From Idiomarina aminovorans (lineage in GTDB: Bacteria; Pseudomonadota; Gammaproteobacteria; Enterobacterales; Alteromonadaceae), in assembly GCF_023155095.1 (NCBI RefSeq), contig NZ_JAKNDA010000007.1:33715-97714 (forward strand): a DNA stretch of 64,000 bases. The letters are read 5' to 3'. Positions 28,381 through 37,365 of the stretch are shown piece after piece. The stretch's first letter is position 1. Each line of letters begins with the position of its first letter. The notes below the pieces were generated by a model. It did no database searches and had not been told where the DNA came from. It saw only the letters and a list, made by a program, of their open reading frames with translations. Both the position numbers and the translations under genes were made by a program.

Positions 28381-28410
28381 AGCGGAACACCTTTTGTTAA
28401 TAATTCCGCT
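28381..28410 (-). promoter_or_regulatory. Hairpin presenting the csgB Shine-Dalgarno in its loop
   Basis: AGCGGAA (28404-28410 read on the minus strand) pairs with TTCCGCT (28381-28387). The 16-base loop contains AAAGGTG, and the stem ends at the TTG start codon. It could tune csgB translation or bind an RNA regulator. Confidence 0.45.
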
Positions 28411-28693
28411 AACAAGGATAACGATTACCTTGACGCGGGCAATCGTATGAATGATGTATTTTTAAAATCGTTTTTGAATAATAATGTTTTTATTAAACAT
28501 GAAGTTAATGTTTATTTTCTGTTGATCCCACCCAAGTGTAGTAGTTCCTTTTTCGTATTTAAATGCCAGAACCGCAAATTGTTAACTTTTAGAATAATTT
28601 CTTGTGAAAAATATGCTAGATATAATTTTAGTGACGAGATGAGTAGTACGCACACTTGAAACATATTCCTACAACAATAATGAGGAAGGAAGA
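28411..28693. other. AT-rich divergent promoter region between csgB and the subtilase gene
   Basis: With the csgB hairpin this is a 313-base gene-free stretch. It is very AT-rich, especially 28450-28520, as expected for promoters of csgBA and the peptidase, and perhaps for H-NS/IHF-type binding. I could not fix a single promoter pair with confidence. Confidence 0.45.
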
Positions 28694-31225
28694 ATGACGA
28701 ATTTGAAAAAATTATTTGTTGGTGTATCCATGGCACTTGCGGCAGGAACAGCAGCTGCAAATGGACAAAGCGCTGACGACGACTCACTGCTGGTGGTTTT
28801 TAAAGCCTCTGCAACAAAAGAGCAGCGCCAGGACTTAATAAATAATGCTGGTGGTGCTTTGCGAGCTCTCGACGATCGAGGCCGGGATATCGCAATGCGC
28901 CATATTGCTGATGGGCGTATTGCTAAAGTAAATGTGCGTAATGCAAAGCAGCGTGATGCGTTAATTAAGCGACTTTCAAACCATCCTTTGGTTGATGTGG
29001 CAGAGCCGAACTACATTATTTCAATTAATGACAATAAACGCTCGGACTTTAATATTCTGGCAACGCCGGATGATCCAGCCTTTAGCGACATGTGGGCTTT
29101 GGAGAACACCGGACAAAACGGCGGCACACCCGGAGTCGATATCGACGCGCGTCCAGCGTGGGACATCACCACGGGTGATTCAAGCATCGTCATCGGTGTT
29201 ATTGACACCGGTGTGGACTACACGCACCCGGATTTAGCCGGCAACATGTGGCTTAACCCAGGCGAAGTCTGCGGCAATGGACAAGACGACGATGGTAACG
29301 GTGTTATTGATGACTGCTACGGTTATTCGGCAGTCAACTCAAACGGCGACCCAATGGATGGCAACGGTCACGGTACTCATGTCGCGGGTACTATTGGTGC
29401 AAGTGCAAATAACGGTGAAGGTGTCACTGGGGTTAACTGGGATGTCGAGATTATTGGCTGTCAGTTTTTAGGTGCGGATGGAACAGGCAGTACTGCGACA
29501 GCCATTGAATGTATCGATTACATGACCAACCTGAAGGTTAATCACGGTGTTAACTTGGTCGCGACGAACAACTCCTGGGGCGGAGGTGCTTACTCTGAGT
29601 CGCTTAAAACAGCTATCGCTGACAGTACCGATGCAGGGATCATGTTTGTTTCTGCGGCGGGTAACGACGGAATCGACTCTGACGTTACAGCAAGTTACCC
29701 AGGAGGTTACGACTTGGATGGCATTGTTAACGTTGCTAATACCACGCGTACCGATGCTATGGCTGCTTCTTCAACTTATGGTGCTGTTTCTGTTGATTTA
29801 GGTGCACCGGGTACTGAAATTTTGTCAACTTACCTTAATGGTGGCTATGCAACGGCCTCCGGTACCTCCATGGCAAGTCCTCATGTCGCTGGTGTTGCAG
29901 GTTTAGTGTGGTCCATTGCTCCTCACTTGACGGTTGCTGAGGTTAAGCAGATTCTGATGGATTCAGGCGAGAGTAACTCAGCCTTAGCCGGGAAGACAGT
30001 GTCTGGTAAACGCTTGAATGCATTGAGTGCATTGGAAGCAGCAGACCCGGACCCAGCTTATCGCTTAACGCTTTCTCCGGTATCTCAAGAAATTGTTGCA
30101 GGTGATAATGCGACGATGACGCTTGATGTGGGTAGTATTGCTGAATGGTCAGGTACTGTTGATTTAGACGTTTCCTCTGAACCTCAGCTTGATGTTTCGT
30201 TATCTTCAGGCCAGGCACGAAATGGTGAGTCGGTTGATGTACAAGTGATAACAACTGAAGAAACAGCTTGGGGCGAATACGCTGTAACGATTAATGGTAC
30301 CGACGCAGAAACTGGTGAAATTACCCGTGACGTCAGTGCAACAGTCTATGTTCTACCACAGGGGTTATCTGATTTCTACTACGATGACACTGCCGGTGTT
30401 GATATCCCGGATGACGACGGCAACGGTATTAGTCGCGTAATCAATGTTCCTGAAACTGGTGTGGTATTCGGTGCTGATGTCAGTGTTGATATTACTCACA
30501 CATGGCGTGGTGATTTAATCGTTACTTTAACCTCACCTGAAGGTACTGAGCATGTGTTGCATGACCGTACTGGCAGCAGCGAAGCTGATTTGATACAGAG
30601 CTGGTCGCTGGATAGCTTTAATGGTGAAGATATGACGGGTGACTGGACGTTGAATGTATCAGATAACGCTGGTGCAGATACAGGTGTGTTGAACCACTGG
30701 TCATTGACTCTGACAGCTGTTGAGGAAGATGACGGTTTACCTGATACACCGGTTGCCAGCTTTGAAGCTGATGCTGCTGATTTAACCGTAAGCTTTACCA
30801 ATACATCAACAGACAGCGACGGTGATATTGAGGGCTATTTCTGGGAGTTTGGTGACGGTAGTACTTCGACTGAAGCAAACCCCGTGTATGCTTACTCTCA
30901 AGAAGGCACTTACGACGTTGCTCTAACAGTGACTGATGCGACTGAGTTATCAGACTCTGTGACCCAGTCTGTGACGGTTAGCCTGACTGATATCGAGCTT
31001 GACGTTTACCGTTCACGTTTACTGCGCAGCGGAACTGCTTTGGTTGATTTGCGGTGGTCAGGCGCTGCCGGTGACGTAGACTTGTATCGTAACGGTGAGT
31101 TTGTTGAAACACTATCGAATCGAGGCCGCGCTCGTGATCGTTTTGAGTCAGATGGTAGTGATGTCGTTTACGAACTTTGTGAAGCGGGCACAGAAGCTTG
31201 TGGCTCAGTAACCGTTAGTTTTTAA
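28694..31225 (+). CDS. Secreted subtilisin-like serine peptidase with P domain and PKD domain
   Basis: 843 aa S8 peptidase. Order: signal peptide (ending AAAN); I9-type propeptide (~30-115, ending in DVAEPNYI); catalytic domain with Asp in VIDTGVDYTHPD (~170), His in GNGHGTHVAG (~225) and Ser in GTSMASPHVAG (~393); an intervening beta domain; a proprotein convertase P domain (~560-675, HTWRGDLIVTLTSPEGTE and DMTGDWTLNVSDNAGAD); a PKD domain (~680-765, WEFGDGSTSTEANP); and a C-terminal Ig-like domain with two Cys. Asp-rich loops suggest Ca binding. Preceded by GAGGAAGGA. It is probably a scavenging exoprotease. Confidence 0.92.
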   Translation: MTNLKKLFVGVSMALAAGTAAANGQSADDDSLLVVFKASATKEQRQDLINNAGGALRALDDRGRDIAMRHIADGRIAKVNVRNAKQRDALIKRLSNHPLVDVAEPNYIISINDNKRSDFNILATPDDPAFSDMWALENTGQNGGTPGVDIDARPAWDITTGDSSIVIGVIDTGVDYTHPDLAGNMWLNPGEVCGNGQDDDGNGVIDDCYGYSAVNSNGDPMDGNGHGTHVAGTIGASANNGEGVTGVNWDVEIIGCQFLGADGTGSTATAIECIDYMTNLKVNHGVNLVATNNSWGGGAYSESLKTAIADSTDAGIMFVSAAGNDGIDSDVTASYPGGYDLDGIVNVANTTRTDAMAASSTYGAVSVDLGAPGTEILSTYLNGGYATASGTSMASPHVAGVAGLVWSIAPHLTVAEVKQILMDSGESNSALAGKTVSGKRLNALSALEAADPDPAYRLTLSPVSQEIVAGDNATMTLDVGSIAEWSGTVDLDVSSEPQLDVSLSSGQARNGESVDVQVITTEETAWGEYAVTINGTDAETGEITRDVSATVYVLPQGLSDFYYDDTAGVDIPDDDGNGISRVINVPETGVVFGADVSVDITHTWRGDLIVTLTSPEGTEHVLHDRTGSSEADLIQSWSLDSFNGEDMTGDWTLNVSDNAGADTGVLNHWSLTLTAVEEDDGLPDTPVASFEADAADLTVSFTNTSTDSDGDIEGYFWEFGDGSTSTEANPVYAYSQEGTYDVALTVTDATELSDSVTQSVTVSLTDIELDVYRSRLLRSGTALVDLRWSGAAGDVDLYRNGEFVETLSNRGRARDRFESDGSDVVYELCEAGTEACGSVTVSF

Positions 31226-31258
31226 TAACGCGGAGTTAAATAATTTTATCCGTATTAC

Positions 31259-31287
31259 AATAGGGGCTCTCGCGGCTCCTATTTTTT
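31259..31287 (+). terminator. Rho-independent terminator after the subtilase gene
   Basis: AATAGGGGC and GCTCCTATT form a 9-base stem (one G·T) around a 7-base loop, followed by a run of T residues to 31287. Confidence 0.8.
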
Positions 31288-31405
31288 ATCCGCTATCAAT
31301 ATCACCTGTAGTGAAAGCACAGACTCAAAGTCTGTAAATACTCGACCACTACCTGCTGCCTGTGTAAAATCTTCAAGTCTTTAATTAACCAGTGAGAAAT
31401 TCAGA

Positions 31406-32122
31406 ATGGGTCGCGCCTATCAAAACCGAAAAGAGTCTATGGCTAAAACGGCCAATGCAAAGAGCAAAGTTTATAGCCGTTATGGCCGTGAAATTTATGT
31501 TTGCGCCAAGCAGGGTGGTACGGACCCTGACGGTAACTTGGCGTTGCGCGGTATGATAGACCGAGCAAAAAAAGATCAGGTGCCTGCTCACGTTATAGAA
31601 AAAGCGATAGACAAGGCGCAAGGTGGCGCCGGCGAGGACTTTTCTCCGGCACGTTATGAAGGTTACGGACCGGGCAACTGTATGGTCATTGTTGACTGTT
31701 TAACCGATAACCCAAACCGCACCTTTGGCGACGTACGCAACGCGTTTACCAAAAGTAAGTCAAAAATTGGCGCTCAGGGTAGTGTTGCGCATTCATTTGA
31801 CCATTGTGCCATTTTTGCCTTCAAGCATGACAGTGAAGACGAAGTGCTGGAAGCCATGATGGAAGCTGATGTTGATGTTACCGACGTCGAATTCGAAGAT
31901 GATCGGGTTACCGTATTTGCACCTCATACAGAATATGCTGCAGCTCGTCAGGCACTGACCGGCGCTTTCCCTGAAGTTGATTTTGAGGCTGATGAAATTC
32001 AATTCCTGCCACAGATAACGACCACTATCAGCGAAGATGACCAGCCAATGTTTGAGCGTTTAATAGATATGCTGAACGATCTCGATGACGTTCAAAATAT
32101 TTACCATAATGCGGAACAATAG
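31406..32122 (+). CDS. YebC/PmpR family protein (YeeN-like)
   Basis: 238 aa. The family start [19 protein letters not shown], then [35 protein letters not shown] and GSVAHSFDH are typical of the TACO1/YebC fold; the variant N-terminus resembles E. coli YeeN rather than YebC. Family members have been described as transcription regulators and, more recently, as factors relieving ribosome stalling. Which applies here is not visible. Confidence 0.85.
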   Translation: MGRAYQNRKESMAKTANAKSKVYSRYGREIYVCAKQGGTDPDGNLALRGMIDRAKKDQVPAHVIEKAIDKAQGGAGEDFSPARYEGYGPGNCMVIVDCLTDNPNRTFGDVRNAFTKSKSKIGAQGSVAHSFDHCAIFAFKHDSEDEVLEAMMEADVDVTDVEFEDDRVTVFAPHTEYAAARQALTGAFPEVDFEADEIQFLPQITTTISEDDQPMFERLIDMLNDLDDVQNIYHNAEQ

Positions 32123-32195
32123 ATTGATGCAGATCAAGCCAGAAAATCAATAAACCCTTTAAACTTTATAAGTATTCATTAACAAGGAGTTACCC

Positions 32196-32894
32196 ATGAA
32201 GCTTAAAGCATTGTCTTGTGGTGTATTGTTAGGTTTGCTAAGCACTTCTGCTTTAGCAAATGATTTTTCAATTAACGTTGGTGCTATCTCAGTTATGCCT
32301 GATGACAGCAGCAGCAGCCTTAATGTTGTTGAGACAGTGGCGGGTTTGCCTGAAAACTCGACGGGTGTCGGCGTTAACACCAATACGCAATTGGGCTTAA
32401 CTTTTGATTATGCGTTAACAAACAACTGGACGGCAGAGTTGATTGCATCAACACCTTTCAGTCATGATATTACCGCAACAGGTTCGCTGGCCGGATTGAA
32501 AATTGGTAAAACCAAGCATCTACCGCCTACCTTGCTGGCTCAGTATCACTTTGATTTGAACAATGACATGTTTAAACCGTTTATCGGTATCGGTGTTAAT
32601 TATACGGCATTCTTTGATGAGCAGGTTGACCCGCAGTTACGCTCAACCCTGGGCGATTTAGGTGTTGTTACTGACAGCGACGATGTTTCTTTAGCGCTAA
32701 AAAACAGCTGGGGCTATGCTCTGCAAGCGGGTATGAATGTAGAGCTGAGTGACAACTGGGGGCTGCACTTTATGGTCAGCCGTATGGGTATCGATACCAC
32801 GGGCGATGTTCGTGTAAACGGTAATACCATTGAGAGTGTTGATGTTGATATAGACCCTTACGTTGCTATGGCGGGTGTTCGCTATAACTTCTAA
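32196..32894 (+). CDS. ompW: OmpW family outer membrane protein
   Basis: 232 aa eight-stranded beta-barrel. The signal peptide ends SALAND; NTQLGLTFDYALTNNWTAELIASTPFSHDI and PPTLLAQYHFD...FKPFIGIGVNYTAFF are OmpW signatures, and the C-terminus ends in an aromatic (VRYNF) as expected for BAM substrates. Preceded by AAGGAG. OmpW proteins take up small hydrophobic molecules and often respond to oxygen or iron. Confidence 0.92.
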   Translation: MKLKALSCGVLLGLLSTSALANDFSINVGAISVMPDDSSSSLNVVETVAGLPENSTGVGVNTNTQLGLTFDYALTNNWTAELIASTPFSHDITATGSLAGLKIGKTKHLPPTLLAQYHFDLNNDMFKPFIGIGVNYTAFFDEQVDPQLRSTLGDLGVVTDSDDVSLALKNSWGYALQAGMNVELSDNWGLHFMVSRMGIDTTGDVRVNGNTIESVDVDIDPYVAMAGVRYNF

Positions 32895-32901
32895 ACGCTG
32901 T

Positions 32902-32929
32902 ACGCCGCTCAATTACTGAGCGGCGTTTT
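32902..32929 (+). terminator. Rho-independent terminator after ompW
   Basis: ACGCCGCTCA and TGAGCGGCGT form a perfect 10-base stem with loop ATTAC, followed by TTTT. The convergent response regulator stop is at 32931. Confidence 0.88.
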
Positions 32930-32930
32930 C

Positions 32931-33455
32931 TTAATACGGTGAACGTTTTGCCAATTTCCGTTGTAACGTACGCCGGTGCATTCCCAGTTCTCTTGCCGTC
33001 TTAGAAATATTCCCCCGGTTATCCGTAAGTATTCGTTGAATATGTTCCCATTCAATTTGACTGGGTGTCATGGGTTTAGTGGTTTCTGATGCGGGAGGAT
33101 GGTTACCCTGTAAGCGTAGTAATAACTCACCGAGGCTAACAGGCTTACTCATGTAATCGGTTGCGCCACGCCTCATTGCTTCAACGGTTGTCGCTATACT
33201 GGCGTAGCCGGTTAACATCATAAAATGTGTTGGCGCAAAGCGAGCTTTTAGTGGCTCTATCGCGTCCAGTCCAGACTCGGTTACTAACATCATATCGAGA
33301 ATTATCGCGTGAATATTATGCTCAAGTTCTGACTTCAGAGCTTCTGAGCCTGAGGTGAAGGCATGAACTTTGTAATGACCTTTTAGCTCCAGGCGTCGCT
33401 TCATGACGCTTAAAAAAGAGGCGTCGTCGTCAATCAAAAAGACCGTGTCATTCAT
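32931..33455 (-). CDS. RegA/PrrA/ActR-type response regulator
   Basis: 174 aa. The receiver domain has the acidic pocket VFLIDDDASF, phosphoacceptor in AIILDMML, and Lys in YMSKPVS. The C-terminal Fis-type HTH (WEHIQRILTDNRGNISKTARELGMHRRTLQRKL) is the RegA hallmark. It overlaps the sensor gene by 8 bases. RegBA systems control photosynthesis, respiration and redox genes in proteobacteria. Confidence 0.9.
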   Translation of the reverse strand: MNDTVFLIDDDASFLSVMKRRLELKGHYKVHAFTSGSEALKSELEHNIHAIILDMMLVTESGLDAIEPLKARFAPTHFMMLTGYASIATTVEAMRRGATDYMSKPVSLGELLLRLQGNHPPASETTKPMTPSQIEWEHIQRILTDNRGNISKTARELGMHRRTLQRKLAKRSPY

Positions 33456-34554
33456 AAGTTTCGGCTCGACTTCCCGGTTCTTGTTCTGTTTGAGAACCAG
33501 GTAATGTTACTAGGGTGGCCAGGCACTCAGACTCCCAGAACCAACTCACTTTGCCATTAAACTTTTCAATGGTGGCATTGCTGACAGCAGCACCAATACC
33601 ATGTCCTTCAGGGCTCGGCATTAAACGTTGTCCCAGTTCTTTCATTGTCTGCTCATTAAGAGGGAGGCTTGTATTCTTAATTTTGATTTGCCATTGCTTA
33701 TTGACCCATTGGGTACTGACCGATACCTTGGGGGCAGGCGTTTCTGCTGCCGCGTCGCAGGCGTTAACAATAATACTGGTCAATGCCGGCAATAATGTTC
33801 GATCAGCGATCAGTTCACCGGAGTCATCAAGATTTGACTTATGCCAGTCAATTTTTGTTTCTGGTCGTGCTATCGACATTAAATACTTTATTTCTGACCA
33901 GAGTTTTACTGGTTTAAAATGATGTGAGCGTTGGGTGCGGATATCTTCAGCAATTAAACGCCAATCGGTAAGCTTATTATGCACCCGGTTAAATTGTTCC
34001 TGTAGTGACAACAACCACTCCGGTGTTGCAGGCAATTGCTCAATACCTTCTTCTAACAACAATTGAGCGGACTGAACCGGTGTTGCAACCTCATGAGTCA
34101 GTTGAGCGGCAGCTGTTCCTATCGCTAACAGTTGTTCATTTCTTAACTGCCGTTCTCTGAGCTGCTGAATAGCAGCCTCTCGCTGAGATAACTGGTATTT
34201 AAAGTACAAGGTTACAATGGCTATAATAGCACTGGTTATTATAAAACTAATGATCATTGACTCGAAATGGTCACTCATACCGCCATGCGCGTTGTCCAGT
34301 GCTGAAAACGGAATAAGCTGAGCCAATTGCACGCTAACACTTAAGAGCCATACAAATAATGCCGGAATGCGCGGAAGCCACATAAATGCCAGTATAACCG
34401 GGACCAGTAAAACGGCGTTAAACGGATTACTGGCGGCACCGTTAACCGCGATAATGCCATTTAGTAACAGTATCTCAGCCAGTAAAAAAGCAAAGATAAC
34501 TGAATGGGGGAAGCGGCGATGGCGTGCCAGTGCCATCGCAAGAATTAAAAGCAT
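33448..34554 (-). CDS. RegB/PrrB-type redox sensor histidine kinase
   Basis: 368 aa: six N-terminal hydrophobic segments to residue ~125, a short coiled linker, a DHp helix with QLTHEVATPVQSAQ (phosphorylatable His) and an ATPase domain (VNACDAAAET N-box, GHGIGAAVSN G-box). Between TM segments the sequence GAASNPF matches the RegB quinone-binding GGxxNPF heptapeptide except for one Gly. The H-box differs from the usual HELGTP of RegB. Paired with the RegA-type regulator. Confidence 0.87.
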   Translation of the reverse strand: MLLILAMALARHRRFPHSVIFAFLLAEILLLNGIIAVNGAASNPFNAVLLVPVILAFMWLPRIPALFVWLLSVSVQLAQLIPFSALDNAHGGMSDHFESMIISFIITSAIIAIVTLYFKYQLSQREAAIQQLRERQLRNEQLLAIGTAAAQLTHEVATPVQSAQLLLEEGIEQLPATPEWLLSLQEQFNRVHNKLTDWRLIAEDIRTQRSHHFKPVKLWSEIKYLMSIARPETKIDWHKSNLDDSGELIADRTLLPALTSIIVNACDAAAETPAPKVSVSTQWVNKQWQIKIKNTSLPLNEQTMKELGQRLMPSPEGHGIGAAVSNATIEKFNGKVSWFWESECLATLVTLPGSQTEQEPGSRAETYE

Positions 34555-34588
34555 AAGAGTTTCCGGTTCGAGTTTGTTCTTAGCTTAA

Positions 34589-36691
34589 TTAAAATGAGTA
34601 GCGAATACCAAAGTTAACTGAGCGTCCGGCTCCAGGAATATTGTTAAACCCTTGCTCTGGTGTTTGTTTATATTGAGCGATACTGACACCGCCCAGAGGC
34701 TGACGGTAGAAGGTATCGAACAGGTTAGTGACAGCCAGCGACAATGTTAACTGTGACCAGCTATATTGTCCCTGCCAGTTAACTAAATGATAGCTGTCGG
34801 TTTCATTCTCCAGGCGACGAGGATCAACGCGGTCTTTTTCATCCACCCATTCCCAGCTTAAGCTTTGGAGCCAGTTTCCATTTTCCTGGCTCAGTATCAG
34901 TTGACTGTTCAAAGGTTTTATTTGATAAAGCGGCTGATTATCTGAGTCACGTTCGCCGCGCGTGTAGCTGACACGCCCTTGCAGATCTAATTGCCCTAAA
35001 AAAACCGATGTATTCCAGACTTTCTGAGCATTCACATCAATGCCAATTAAGTCGGCGTCCTCATTGACTATCTGCATAATATTGCGTTGTCCGGCAGGCA
35101 CTTCGGCGCGATTAAACTGACCGATGACGTCGGCATCGATAGCATCGGAAATTTTAGTGTAGTAAGGGCTTACACTAACTTGCCAATTATTATTGCTGCT
35201 GTATTCGTAGCTGGCGCTCAGGGTATGGGCGGTTTCCGGTTTTAAGTCCGGATCACCGACGTAACCATTCGCGTCGCCAAACCAGCCAATCATAGTGGTT
35301 GCCATAATTCCGCGGCCCCAGCTGTAACGTTCATAAAGGTTAGGAGCGCGATTTTTTCTGGCAATTCCAAGTTCTAATGATTGTTCGGCATTTATGGTGT
35401 AAACCGAGGTAAATGTAGCATCGATAAGCCAGTCTGACTGGCTGCGATCAGACGCATTAAAGTTATCAGCGGCTGCTGCATCGGCGTTTGGCATACCCAT
35501 CATTGGCATACGGTTGTATGGCTGCACTTCACCGGTATCGGTATGGACCTGCTCTAAACGAATACCTGAACTGAATTGCCACTGTTGGGCGAGTTGCCAG
35601 TCAAGCTCAGTGTATGCGGCTATTCTCCGGCGTTCACCATCATTGATGTTTACATAATCGTCAGGTCCCATCATGGCTGATGCTTCCAGTGCCGGCCAAT
35701 AGTCATCCAGTTGATAAAACAGGGTTTCCTGACCAGCGTAAAACGTACCTCCGTTTAAAACCGGCCATTGCCACGCCAGTTTGTAACTGAAATCCTCGGC
35801 GTCTGTCACCATTGGCATCATGCCGGTTTTTTCTGGCGTAAAAAATCCCATTTCGTGTTCCACGCCTTGCCAGTTTAACTGCGCCTGAAACTCACCGTTA
35901 TTGTTAAGCTTACTTTGATAGCGTGCGGTGATACCGGTACTGCGATTCTTTGTCATATCCATGTATTGATTGGCGAAACCCTGGAACGGAATATCCTGAT
36001 GACTGATTTTTAAAGACAACTGTTGCCGGGCACTTTTCCAGGCACCAATCAATGTGTGGTTTTGGGCCCGGTATAAGGTGTCCAGTACCCGTTTACTATT
36101 GCCATCATCATAGCTTTCGGCGTCCTCATAAGCGCCCTGATATTTAATATTTAGCGTGCGGCTGGACCACTCCGCACCAGCACTGGTCAGCCAGCGTGAG
36201 GCATTGGACTGATACTCTGCAGCCAAATAGCCCTGGCTCCAGGAAAGCGGCTGTTGGTCGCTGAATTCCGGGTTAATTTGGTCAACGTGAATAACACCGG
36301 CGATATTATCCCCCCCCATTCGAACCGGGCTGATGCCCGCAATAACCTGACTGGTTTCAACCTGGCTGGCAGAAATGTATGACAGCGGCGGGTTCATCTG
36401 ATTGGCACAGGATGCGGTAGGTTCAGCTCCGTCAATACTGACTTTTACCCGGTCACCCATCATGCCGTTAAGAATGGGCTGGGCGGAAACGCCTCCGGCA
36501 GCGGAAAAATCGACACCTTGCTCACGCAAAATCTGGCTGGTATCGCCTAATTGTGAGTTCGTTTTTGTTGTTTTTATCTGAATAATCTCATCTATTTTTA
36601 GCGGTTCTTTAGCGGCCACGGGAGAGGTGAGGCTAATTAACGTAACGGCGATAACAGACAAAGGAAAAGTCGAACTCAGGTTTAGTGACAT
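34589..36691 (-). CDS. TonB-dependent copper receptor (OprC/NosA-like)
   Basis: 700 aa outer-membrane receptor with signal peptide (ending PVAAKE), a plug with GVSAQPILNGMMGDRVKVSIDG and a beta-barrel ending in Phe (FGIRYSF). A C-x3-M motif (Cys95, Met99 in ASCANQMNPP) lies where OprC binds copper, and Met-rich loops (TGMMPMV, RMPMMGMPN) follow. ATG 36691 has AAGGA 10 bases upstream; a GTG at 36697 is too close. It probably imports copper; expression may relate to nitrous oxide reductase or oxidase needs, but no nos gene is present. Confidence 0.85.
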   Translation of the reverse strand: MSLNLSSTFPLSVIAVTLISLTSPVAAKEPLKIDEIIQIKTTKTNSQLGDTSQILREQGVDFSAAGGVSAQPILNGMMGDRVKVSIDGAEPTASCANQMNPPLSYISASQVETSQVIAGISPVRMGGDNIAGVIHVDQINPEFSDQQPLSWSQGYLAAEYQSNASRWLTSAGAEWSSRTLNIKYQGAYEDAESYDDGNSKRVLDTLYRAQNHTLIGAWKSARQQLSLKISHQDIPFQGFANQYMDMTKNRSTGITARYQSKLNNNGEFQAQLNWQGVEHEMGFFTPEKTGMMPMVTDAEDFSYKLAWQWPVLNGGTFYAGQETLFYQLDDYWPALEASAMMGPDDYVNINDGERRRIAAYTELDWQLAQQWQFSSGIRLEQVHTDTGEVQPYNRMPMMGMPNADAAAADNFNASDRSQSDWLIDATFTSVYTINAEQSLELGIARKNRAPNLYERYSWGRGIMATTMIGWFGDANGYVGDPDLKPETAHTLSASYEYSSNNNWQVSVSPYYTKISDAIDADVIGQFNRAEVPAGQRNIMQIVNEDADLIGIDVNAQKVWNTSVFLGQLDLQGRVSYTRGERDSDNQPLYQIKPLNSQLILSQENGNWLQSLSWEWVDEKDRVDPRRLENETDSYHLVNWQGQYSWSQLTLSLAVTNLFDTFYRQPLGGVSIAQYKQTPEQGFNNIPGAGRSVNFGIRYSF

Positions 36692-36800
36692 CTGCACGGT
36701 ATCCTTATGCTTAGAATAAAACTCGCGTGTTGTGTGCTCATTTTAAGAAGCAGTGGTTACCATTACGATGCGACAGATTGTCACACCATAGCTAAACGAC

Positions 36801-37115
36801 CTATTCTATGGAAGGACAGAACTTATCTTTCAGTAACATCATAAAAGCTTCGGTATCCGGGTCTTTTATGGAATAATATACGGTTTGAGCTTCTTTACGA
36901 ATGCGGACTAATTGCTGCTGACGCAGTACCGCAAGGTGTTGCGAAAAAGCTGACGGGCTTAAGTCAAAAAACTGATGAAGTTCGCCGACACTTTGCTCAC
37001 CTAAAGCCAAACGGCATAAAATTTGTAAACGATGAGGGTTGCCCAAAGAGCGCAGAAAGCTTGCCGCTTTCTGCGCTTCTTCCTGAAGCATCTCTTGTGA
37101 TTCAGCTGCACTCAT
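36801..37115 (-). CDS. ArsR-family regulator of the BigR/SqrR persulfide-sensing type
   Basis: 104 aa winged-helix repressor. Cys34 (RLQILCRL) and Cys100 (KDKFCPS) are 66 residues apart, the same spacing and context as the disulfide/tetrasulfide-forming pair of BigR, SqrR and YgaV. The recognition helix is in SPSAFSQHLAVLRQQQLV. Metal-site motifs such as ELCVCDL are absent. It lies 7 bases after a DUF2892 gene, as with ygaV-ygaP. Persulfide sensing is inferred from these residues. Confidence 0.85.
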   Translation of the reverse strand: MSAAESQEMLQEEAQKAASFLRSLGNPHRLQILCRLALGEQSVGELHQFFDLSPSAFSQHLAVLRQQQLVRIRKEAQTVYYSIKDPDTEAFMMLLKDKFCPSIE

Positions 37116-37122
37116 GGTGTCT

Positions 37123-37341
37123 TTATTTTCCTGCTTTTTCTAACTCTCGCTCAGTTTTTAGCCCTAATGCTTTTTTCATAAACATGCTTGCCGGACAAAA
37201 AACCGTGAAAGATTGTTGAAATAAGTTGGCGCCAACAAATACGGTCAGCCATACCCAGTTGGGGTGAACCCAGTAAGTCAAAGCTACCGACAATAATACC
37301 ATAAAGCCAGCAAATGCGGTTAAAGCTCTTTCTACGCTCAT
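37123..37341 (-). CDS. DUF2892 (YgaP-like membrane domain) protein
   Basis: 72 aa with two TM segments (ALTAFAGFMVLLSVALTYWV, WVWLTVFVGANLFQQSFT) and the CPA motif in FTVFCPASMFMKKALG typical of DUF2892. In YgaP this domain follows a rhodanese; here it stands alone. Placement beside a BigR-type gene supports a link to reactive sulfur metabolism. Confidence 0.85.
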   Translation of the reverse strand: MSVERALTAFAGFMVLLSVALTYWVHPNWVWLTVFVGANLFQQSFTVFCPASMFMKKALGLKTERELEKAGK

Positions 37342-37365
37342 TCTAAAACTCCTCAGTTTCTTACC

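Noticed and set aside
28512..28787. Minus-strand frame of 91 codons between csgB and the subtilase
   Set aside because: Covers the subtilase start and its ribosome-binding site, Cys/Leu-rich without domain features; more likely promoter DNA.
31288..31405. tRNA or small RNA gene in the gap before the YebC-family gene
   Set aside because: Only a short CAGACT/AGTCTG hairpin is present; no cloverleaf or T-loop consensus.
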